This document shows positions 1 to 8,248 of a stretch of DNA of 34,255 bases, one piece after another. How positions within the stretch are numbered: position 1 is the stretch's first letter; every line of letters starts with the position of its first letter. The notes under the pieces were generated by a model. The model saw only the letters and a list, made by a program, of their open reading frames with translations, was not told the DNA's origin and made no database searches. Location: assembly GCA_032358255.1 (NCBI GenBank), contig JAULBX010027783.1, positions 1 to 34,255 of the forward strand. Direction: 5' to 3'. A program made the position numbers and the translations under genes. This DNA is from Heterotrichella gracilis. Lineage: Eukaryota > Sar > Xanthophyceae > Tribonematales > Xanthonemataceae.

Positions 1-103
1 CTAAACCCTAAACCCTAAACCCTAAACCCTAAACCCTAAACCCTAAAACCCTAAAACCCTAAACCCTAAACCCTAAACCCTAAACCCTAAACCCTGAACC
101 CTG
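1..103. repeat. Telomere, CCCTAAA repeat (chromosome left end)
   Basis: Uninterrupted head-to-tail CCCTAAA units run from base 1 and decay into CCCTGAACCCTG at about 91-103. Two adjacent units at 41-48 and 49-56 are CCCTAAAA, the variant typical of Chlamydomonas telomeres, inside an otherwise Arabidopsis/Chlorella-type array. The C-rich strand reads 5' to 3' inward, as expected for a true left end. The array is short, so the assembly probably captured only its inner part. Confidence 0.96.
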
Positions 104-184
104 CTAATCTGGCGGTGTTGCTAGACCGCAAGTACAACGTTGCACTACGGACTTACAATCTTTTCCAGCTACCAGGGACTTCAA

Positions 185-804
185 CTAGAAGCAAGTGTGT
201 GACATGAGCAAGGGCCACAACCCCACCCAGCCCTGCACCCCGACTTTCTCAGCTCCGCCCGCACCATGTGTATCATTGTCCCCTCGCCCAACCCTGTGCT
301 CCGTCTTCCTTGCCGCCCACATGGACCCCTCCTCCACCCGCCGGTTGTTGCTGGCCACGTTGCGGAGCGTGGCAGCCAGGAAGCGGCGGTTGGGCGCTGT
401 GCGGGTAGGTGGAGCATGGGCATACGCGGTCACGCCCTCAACTGGGGCACACACAGCAGGTAATCAACATAGCAGGGCAACTCTAAAGTGAAGGGCCGCC
501 CAGCCTGTGGGTCACTACAGGGAGCTGGCAAAGTGTACACCCTCTCAAGCACGGCTTCTGGTCAACCATCAAAACAAATGATTTGTGCTGTTCCTGTTTG
601 CCAATAGCCTGAACAACACTAGACCAGTACAGAGTACACAAACGTGCTGCATGTGGCACCAGATTTGGATGTCTCCTCCGCCCCCCACCCACCTTCCGCC
701 CGCTCGGTGGACATCTGCGCCTCGCTCACCAGCAGCCTTGCCAGGCGCAGCTCCTCAAGCTGGTCTATGCGCCTGGTCAGGGACTGCCGACTGCGCTCGT
801 TCAT
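185..804 (-). CDS. Small subtelomeric two-exon protein, unrecognised
   Basis: I do not recognise the family. The model joins exon 804-693 to exon 396-185 (GT donor at 692, AG acceptor at 398-397, phase 1 on both sides) and gives 107 residues. The first exon is charged and probably helical, with a stretch reading RIDQLEELRLARLLVSEAQ. The second reads RRFLAATLRNVASNNRRVEE and then MW, and has the look of a conserved basic helical motif, after which the C-terminus becomes low in information. The start was taken at the ATG at 804; the frame is open upstream to an acceptor at 827-826, so an earlier exon is possible. The gene lies about 80 bp from the telomere array and is divergent from DEG9. Its coding status rests on codon character and matching splice phases only. 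Confidence 0.45.
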
Positions 805-2414
805 GGCACCACTAACCAGGGGCACCTGCCAGATCCCTGGGGTGGCAGTCAGGGTTGAAAGCGTACTGCATTGGGCTCTGTGGAGCACGTGGTAAACACT
901 TCCTCATAAGTTAGAAAAAGGCACAATGGGTGCTGGAGAAACGCAAGGTTGTTTGCCCACATCAACGGCATGTTGCAACTCTGCCACCACCACCCACAGC
1001 TGCATTCACTGTATGGAACCAGTCCCGCTTCCTGGGAAGGTCTGACACTACTTGAAAGTCCTTCAAGGTGTGGAGCACTCCGTCATAAACATCCTGTATG
1101 CATCCTAATCCAAACGTTTTTTGCATGCATGCATGTTTAGTCCAGGACGCTTACTGCAAAATGCTGTCCAGCTAGCTTTCCTCCGAATGTGATAAGTGGG
1201 CGATGAGTGGTTGTCGCGCACAGCTATTGAAAGGCGCGTTTATCCGGGATAGCGCAAAAATACACCCCCTGTCAAAGCTGCACCACACAGGCCAACTGGC
1301 AGGCAGCCGACAATATCCAGCCGACTATCGCCAATGCAGGTGCATTAAACGAGCAGTTGCACAAGTGGGTATTTCAAGCCACCAACTTCTTACTCTGAGC
1401 TGAGCATCGTAAACGTTGTAGGTTGAGAGTACGTATTGTTGCAGCGCTCGTCCCAGTTTCAGTTCGAAAAGTCTGGGCGCGGTGCTTAAAGCTATAAGCA
1501 GGTCGCCAGAGGCTCATGCCAGCTCGCAACGGTTCTTTGCAGGTAATCAGGTCTGCTTAATGTGGCTGCCTCGGAAGTATGCACGCGAAAGCACGACGAA
1601 AAAACGCATCCCATATGCATGCATATGACCCACAGTCCTGTTCGGTACAATGCGGGTCTGTCAACGTCTGCAGTTGTTGTTTTAGAGTACATGTTCGTTG
1701 TAAATCGTGCAGATACTTTAATTCGCGCACTGCTGGGTCACAGTTATCACGGCAACTACTGCAAGTGCGCCAAGCCATACCAGCAGCCACACCCGTGTCC
1801 AGCGTGTGCATTCAACACATCCACAGCGCAAGGGCAACGTCTTATGAACGTATGCTTGTTTCTTTGCACGTGTGCAGGCCGTCACAATCTTGCGCCCAGC
1901 GCATTTCAGCCACACAATGTCCGCCTAGACCAGCACCAGTGTAGGAGGCGTAAGTAAGGGGTGCTGAAAGCAACGCAGGTATGCACACAGCGCCAATACA
2001 ACCACAACTCAGCCGTGATTGTGCTTTGCGCTTTCTGTCCCTTGTCCAGCTGGCTGGTGGTCAGCCCCCTCCTCACCCTGTGACCCCTGGTGTGTCCAGG
2101 TGGGAGGTGGGGTGCCATGACGGGTGTCGCCGCACACTTGGGGCAGCTAGGCGTGGCAGTAAAACAGCGGCAGGTGGAGAACGGACCCCGGCAACAATGC
2201 TTGTCAGCATCCAGCAGGCGGCTTCGCAGGTGAGCTTGTGCGCTGCCTGTCTACCTGAACCTGCATCGCCACTCGCTATTACCATGCACAACGGAAGGTA
2301 CACCAAGCCACACAGGAGCAGACCAAACATCTGCTCTCCATTTTGATTTTTTGCGCGTGTGCCTGCAGTGCGTCATGCGCATTCCGTGCTGGGCGAGCCA
2401 TTCCAGGCGCCACC
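805..2414. other. Intergenic region between divergent genes; no gene seen
   Basis: No convincing coding exon, tRNA or rRNA was seen. The stretch must hold the promoters of the minus-strand small gene and of DEG9. It contains a perfect 16-bp palindrome, CATATGCATGCATATG, at 1612-1627 and a TGCATGCATGCATG run near 1123-1136. An acceptor-like site at 2367-2368 is followed by sequence open in the DEG9 frame, so a non-coding or short coding upstream DEG9 exon could lie near 2369-2414. Confidence 0.5.
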
Positions 2415-5400
2415 ATGCACGCACTGGGTACCAGACAAGGTGCGTAGAATGACACATGCTGAGGAGCCGCCGTGCAATTCAAGCGCTGTGGATTCACAGG
2501 TCCTTGCATGATGCGGTGCTTCCAGCTGGCTGCTGTTCACCCCCAGCCATCTTGTCCCCCTGCAGGCAGCCCTTCCCCCAGTCCTGTGCAGTGCAAGAAG
2601 GGCCGCAAGCCTGGCAAGGGTGGGCAGGGCATTGCCACCAATGGCAGCATGGCTCTGGCAGTGGATGACATTGACGCACTGGACCTGGCGCCAGTGGGGC
2701 GGGGGTACATGCCTCGCCAGGTGGAGCAGGACGCAGACCAGGAGCTGGTGCGCTGCATGATGGCTGCATGACAAGGGGCGGCCGGGATATGGCCTTTTTT
2801 CTGCACGACAGCCAGGCCTGTGTGCGCCTGTGCCCACCCCCTGCCACCCCCTTGCATGTGCAGGGCCGCATCATGGACGCCGTTGTGAAGGTGTACTGCG
2901 TGCACTGCGAGCCCAACCACAGCCTGCCCTGGCAGCGCAAGCGCCAGATGGCCTCCACCAGCAGCGGCTTCATTATCACGGGCCGCAATGGGGAGAGGTG
3001 GCTGCTCACTAATGCGCACAGCGTGGACTACTACTCACAGGTGCGGGCATGGGATGGAGGGCGGTTGCGGCATGCGCATGCTGCACCACTTGAGCCCCAT
3101 TCCCCCTCCCCTGACCATGGCCCGTGCTCCTCCCCCTTGTCACACTGCCTCTTGTCACACTGCGCCGGCCTCCACACGCCAACCCGCAGGTGAAGGTGAA
3201 GCGGCGCGGGGACGACCAGAAGTTCCTTGCGCGTGTGCTTGCCATCGGCACCGAGTGCGACATTGCCCTTCTGTCTGTGGATGATGACGCGTTTTGGGAG
3301 GGGGTCACTCCGCTGGAGTTTGGGGCGTTGCCGCGGCTGCAGGATGCGGTAGCGGTGGTGGGCTACCCCATCGGCGGGGACACGGTGCGCGCTGGCAGGG
3401 GAGGAGAGCACTCGCTGGCTACATATGCAGACTGTATCGCATAGACATGGTGCCGTGTGCACTGCCCTGTGCTGGCCCCCACTCACCCGCGCTTCTCCCT
3501 CCCGCATGCAGATCTCTGTGACCAGCGGCGTGGTGTCGCGCATTGAGGTGACGGCGTATGTGCACGGCAGCACAGAGTTGCTGGGGGTGCAGATAGATGC
3601 CGCAATCAACAGTGGGAACAGTGGTGGGCCAGTGTTCAATGACATCGGCCAGTGCGTGGGCATTGCATTCCAGTCAATGGCTGGAAGCGATGCAGAAAAC
3701 ATAGGGTGAGATGGTAATGTGCGCATTTTTGTTTGTCACTGGCGTGGCCATGCAATGCGCTTCCTCTTCGTTTATTTCTTATTATTTCATTTTTATTCTT
3801 TTCAGTTGTTATTATTAAAGTTTTGTTTTTTTGCTAACTCCTCCCACTTCCAACCCTCGTGCCTGCAGCTACGTCATCCCCACGCCCGTCATTGACCACT
3901 TCCTCACCGACTTCATGCGCCACGGGCGGTTCACGGGCTTTCCATCCTTGGGCATCAGCTGGCAGAAGATGGAGGCGCAGGCGCTCAGGTGAGGGAGGGT
4001 AGAGGAGGTGTGGAGGGGGAGGCATGGTGCAGCTTGTGGTTCACGCCTGTTGTGATGTTGCATGGGCAGTAGGCGCCAAAGTGTATGCGACTGCAAAATC
4101 CCTATCTCCAATTCCCCCACAGGACGTACTACAAGCTACCCACTGGTCGCAAGGGTGTGCTGGTACGCAAGCTGAGCAAGGTGGCTGACGTGGCGCGGGT
4201 GCTGCAGCCTGATGACATCATCATGACATTTGACGGAGTGCAGATCGCATGTGATGGCACTGTGCCCTTCAGAACAGGGGAGCGCATCTCATTCAGTACG
4301 TATGGAATTGCCATCTTGCTCAGTATGTGACGGAACTGTTGGCGCACCTTTTTAGCTGCTGCCAGGCAATGTGATGAGTGGCACTGTGCCTGCACTGTGC
4401 CACATGTGGTTTCCGCGGAATAGGGCATGTGTTGCTTGCGGTGTTGACCTACCCAACATGTACTGCATATCAAGCTGGTATCCCACTTTGCAGGCTACCT
4501 CCCATCTCAAAAGTTTTCTGGTGAAAGTGCTGTGCTGGTCATTCTGCGTGACGGCCAGGAGATGACTGTGGAGGTCAAGTGAGTGGCGAGCAGGGATGAG
4601 CATGTACAGTACACGGGCATGTACAATACACAACCTGCTGCATGCACTTTTATCTGTGACAGCAAACCAGCTGCTGCCTATTGCAGTCTCCTGCCGCCGG
4701 TGTCGCATGAGTGTCCACCCAGGATGCCCCTCCCCCTTTCCTTAGGTTGAGCACCCCCTACGGCCTGGTGCCCTCGCACCTGCGCGGCACCGACCCCTCC
4801 TACCTCATTGTGGCTGGTGTGGTGTTCTCCCCCGCCACTGAGCCCTACCTGGACTCTGAGTACGGCCACGACTACGCGCATGATGCACCCGTCAAGCTGC
4901 TGGACAGGCTGCTGTATGGAGAGAAGAAGTACAGCGAGGAGCAGGTGGGACGGAAGAGAGGGGGAAGGGGGTGTGTGGCACAGCCATACAATACACTGTT
5001 TGCACTGAGGGCTGCTGAGGACTTGCCTGTCCGTGCCTCGCTGCCTGACCGCCCTTTCATGTGTGTTGCAGGTGGTGCTTGTGTCCCAGGTGCTTGCATG
5101 CGACGCCACTCTAGGCTACGAGGAGATCTACAACACACAGCTGTACAAGTTCAACGGTGTGGATGTGCGCAACCTGCGGCACCTGGCCCAGCTGCTGGCC
5201 GCTAACCAAGAGCCCTACTTGCGCTTTGACATCGACTATGGCGAAGTGGTGGTGCTGGAGGCGGACAAGGTGGCGGACGCCACACGCGAGACACTGGTGC
5301 TGCATTCCATACCCGCGCCCTCCTCGCGCGACCTACTAGACTTGGTGCAGGGTGGGGAGGCACAGGGGATTGAAAGTGTGCAGGAGGGGGAGGTTGAGGG

Positions 5401-5437
5401 TGAAGAGGGCACACAGGAGGCGGTGGCAGCGCAGTAA
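2415..5437 (+). CDS. DEG9: DEG9-type Deg/HtrA serine endoprotease
   Basis: This is an ATP-independent serine protease of the Deg/HtrA family. Its closest remembered relative is Arabidopsis DEG9, a nuclear/nucleolar protease reported to degrade the response regulator ARR4. Exons: 2415-2439, 2566-2720, 2864-3040, 3190-3384, 3512-3705, 3869-3988, 4123-4295, 4494-4578, 4746-4944, 5072-5437. All introns are GT-AG, phases agree, and the product is 562 residues (Arabidopsis DEG9 about 590). The triad is visible: His112 in TNAHS, Asp143 in CDIALL, Ser221 in GNSGGP. The Deg-typical [12 protein letters not shown] follows, then two PDZ-like regions (about 270-375 and 430-530). The N-terminus is basic ([10 protein letters not shown]), fits a nuclear protein and lacks a clear transit peptide. 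The start was chosen for its GCCACCATG context and because the first exon joins in phase; the N-terminal 60 residues are the least certain part. Confidence 0.9.
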
Positions 5438-6102
5438 TAGTAGTTTTGTTTTAGTGGGGGATACAGGGATTGTGCACTGCGCATCTATTGGTGTTGTGGT
5501 GAACGAGCTGTAGCACAACCGCAGTCCCCCTACCCCCCCCCCGGGATCCTGGTTGGCGCTAGGTGCACTAGAGGATGGAATGCACTCCACACCAGGCTGC
5601 TCCTGCTAATGATACCATCAAGAGCCTTGCAGCATATTGATGTGCTGGATTATTCCACGTCTTCTCTCGCAAGTGGTAAACCATGTGGTAGAGCTTGCCA
5701 GTGGCAATGGTTTTCTTTCTGCCTATATCCTATGGGGTGCATTGCGCCAGAGCCCAGTCTGGATAATCAGTAACTGTGACACGCTACAGGCAACCATGCC
5801 AACGTCATGTGCTAGCAGCTGTCAGTGACTGTTGCATTCAATTTTCGGCATGCATGTGCAATGACCATGATGGCCTCGCATTGCGCATACTTCTCCAACG
5901 GAATTTAAATTGTCTATCCATTTGGCAGCAACTCGGTTCGAATACTTGTAGTACACTGTAGAGTGACTCAGCAGGCTACACTTGTGGTACACTCAGCAGG
6001 CTACAAACAAACAAACAAACGAAAGGCGTTCCAAGCCGTCATCGGCTTATTGCCCTGTGCAGGCTACACTATTAATTCAGTGAAATTCATACTGTAATTG
6101 GA
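5438..6102. other. DEG9 3' flank and intergenic DNA
   Basis: No gene seen. It holds the DEG9 3' untranslated region, a run of ten C bases near 5533-5542, a near-duplicate CTCAGCAGGCTACA at about 5968-6004 and a short (CAAA)n tract at about 6005-6020. Composition becomes AT-richer towards the retroelement-like ORF. Confidence 0.5.
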
Positions 6103-6777
6103 ATGCATTTATCATTACAGATGCTGAAGGCCACCCCCCCCCGCTACACAACCCTGCCCACATGGTTAATTCCTCCCACCATGGCTGCTTTCTATACTAA
6201 ACCTGACATTGTTTTTGTCACTCCCATAGGCAATCTTTCATCAGACCCCACCCATGTCGCCCGCGGCCGCCGCAGCTCCCATACAGTCCACCTCATCGAG
6301 GTCAAATGCCCTCATGACCTCGCCATTTATGACCGCTTCACCACGGCGGCAGCACAACATGTCAGACTTCAAGACGCCCTCCAGCAGCACCATTGGACAA
6401 CACATATCCACCCGATCATCATTGGATCCACAGGCATTATTGCCACGGGGACCCTAAATAGTCTCATTTCCTTGGGTCTCCCCACATCCACAGCCCTATC
6501 ACTTCTAAAACGTTTACAAGTTATCGCCATCACCCGCACACATGCTCTCTATACCACTGGCCGCCGCCTAACACGTAGCCCGCACGGGGCACCACCCTCG
6601 CCAGATACTGACAGCCCGCAGTGGGCACAGCCGCACCTTGATACCCCCAGCCCGCAGTGGGCACTGCTTCACCTAGTTTTGACAATCCCCACCCAGCCCC
6701 TTTTCTCCACCGCTCTACCCCTAGTGCTCACCCATCCCCAGTCCTTCCCCCATTTTTTTCTAGTGCTCCTACCATAG
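6103..6777 (+). mobile_element. Retroelement remnant with PD-(D/E)XK (RLE-like) nuclease domain
   Basis: A single uninterrupted 224-residue frame, unlike the intron-dense neighbours. Residues about 30-36 read KPDIVFV, and after a spacer HLIEVKCPHD, the P-D ... E-x-K signature of restriction-like nucleases. Then comes an AAAQHVRL helix and an HPIIIGSTG strand, the order I associate with the C-terminal restriction-like endonuclease of some non-LTR retrotransposons. The last 75 residues are proline-rich, and a repeated AGCCCGCAGTGGGCAC occurs near 6618 and 6648. No reverse transcriptase was seen upstream and the frame opens only at about 6076, so the copy looks 5'-truncated, as is usual for dead non-LTR copies. 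An ATG occurs at 6103 (and at 6121). It could instead be a host gene of the same fold. Confidence 0.5.
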
Positions 6778-7292
6778 TCCTTTTGCCGCCCACGCCTGCC
6801 CATATACGCCCTGTTTTCGCCACCCCACGGGGTTCTTCTGTATTCCCTCTCAGACCCTCCACTAACCCCCCCCATGCCACCACTCCCTCCACCACCTCTT
6901 TTTTACCCCCAAGGGACGGGTTCCCTGACTGACTTGACTTGGGGGCTATGCGTAGTTGCTATGCCGCCTTATTTACGCCTTAGGCGTCTTTTTTCTTTTC
7001 TTTCCTTTTCTTAATTGGATTCAATTTGTTGCATCTTTCAACGGTTGCAAGGTAATCTTGTGTTTGTCCAACCGTCAACAATCCCTGTTAGTGTTAACGA
7101 TTCACCGTGATCATCAGTGTAATCACAATTGTAGATGTCATATACATTTTAGTCCGACTGCAATCACATGATACAAAGCATACGGCATGCCTCAGAGATT
7201 TTCTTTTCTAAAGGGCGCAGCGCTGTCATCCGGGCGCAATGCTGTTATTCAATGACTTCAAATGAAGTCTTGAAGTGAGCCATGTACATAGT

Positions 7293-7316
7293 CATTGGAA
7301 TTTCGAAATTCCAATG
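7293..7316. repeat. Perfect 24-bp palindrome
   Basis: Two 12-bp arms, CATTGGAATTTC and its reverse complement, meet with no spacer. The flanks do not continue the symmetry. It is AT-rich, can form a hairpin, and lies in gene-poor DNA. Confidence 0.9.
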
Positions 7317-7677
7317 TTGAAAAACCTTTGCTTCTCTAACTTCAAGAAGACTCATCAACATGCCGCTGCAGCATTCCGTCAAGTTGACACTATCAGAATA
7401 GCCTTCGGAAGCTTGCAAAGCTACCATATGCATTCTACCACAATTTCAAGCTCCATACACAGTCCGCCATTTGGTAACCTGAGATGTAAACCTTCCTACA
7501 TGTTTTTGACGGCCTTGGCCAAGTGCGCTGCCTGACTGGATGACCCTAAACTTGATCTTGCATGTGCTCAGCATACAAACCTATGGGCGCCCCAATCTAT
7601 TCCTTTGCTCCAACTCCAGCAACTGTAACAGTTGCTGTATCACGTGATGCTCATGCCAACCATTGCTGCCAATGGCT

Positions 7678-7720
7678 AATGCTTGAATCTGGGGCCTGGC
7701 GAATGCTTGAATCTGGGGCC
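7678..7720. repeat. 19-bp direct repeat pair
   Basis: AATGCTTGAATCTGGGGCC occurs at 7678-7696 and again at 7702-7720, separated by five bases. It looks like a short tandem duplication of a 24-bp unit. Confidence 0.85.
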
Positions 7721-8059
7721 ACCACTGTTATAGCTTCAGGTGGTGTCTCAATGGGAGGTTGGGCCACCATGGCGCCCGCGCGCTTGACTACTGAGATTAT
7801 CTTCTTGGCAACTTGGGAGTCTGCAAGTGGCGCATCGGAGCGCATCAATGGCAAGGCTTATATCATAATTGTTGTGTATTGAGAAATGTGATAGAAAGCG
7901 TGCAGGATCAAGGGTGTAGAGTTTGGGTGCGTACAGTGGGTAATCAGAAAAAAGCTCCATCTGCAGGGGCGGGACGTTAGGGTTTATGACAGCTGTGGGT
8001 AGGGTTCAGGGTTACACAAGCATACTTAATACCCCACCTAGCTTAAAGACACTGCAGCC

Positions 8060-8190
8060 AAACCCTAGCAAAACCCCTGACCCGCCACCGTCCTCCCCCA
8101 ACCTGACTGGGTTGTGCACACCCTACAAAAAAAACCCTAGCAAACACCCTGATCCCAGACCCCTCCTCCCCCACCTTGACTGGGTTGCGC
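8060..8190. repeat. Diverged tandem duplication starting with telomere-like AAACCCTA
   Basis: Two units of about 58 bp (8060-8117 and 8132-8190) each begin AAACCCTAGCAAA, continue through a C-rich middle with TCCTCCCCCA, and end in GACTGGGTTG plus a few bases. They differ at several positions. A TTAGGGTTTA motif on the opposite strand sits about 80 bp to the left. The second unit ends about 60 bp past the stop codon of the minus-strand PARP gene, so it probably lies in that gene's 3' untranslated region. Confidence 0.75.
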
Positions 8191-8248
8191 GGGCATGCCC
8201 TCTGCAGCTTGACCACCTTGTTGCTCATGGTGGCGGAGAACAGTTGCG

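Larger units (their letters stand above)
6778..8248. other. Gene-poor, repeat-bearing region
   Basis: No gene is supported. A 106-codon frame at 7562-7882 has no recognisable motif and contains a 19-bp direct repeat. The stretch carries the likely 3' tail of the retroelement remnant, a 24-bp palindrome at 7293-7316, telomere-like motifs from 7976 (TTAGGGTTTA) and a diverged duplication at 8060-8190 reaching the 3' flank of the PARP gene. Confidence 0.5.

Noticed and set aside
2472-2511. Alternative DEG9 starts within the sequence upstream of the 2566 acceptor
   Set aside because: They would read a CCCCCTGCAG acceptor as coding. The ATG at 2415 has a stronger context and joins in phase to 2566.
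7562-7882. 106-codon plus-strand frame
   Set aside because: Part of it is made by a recent 24-bp duplication, and the composition matches the gene-poor flank rather than the genes.
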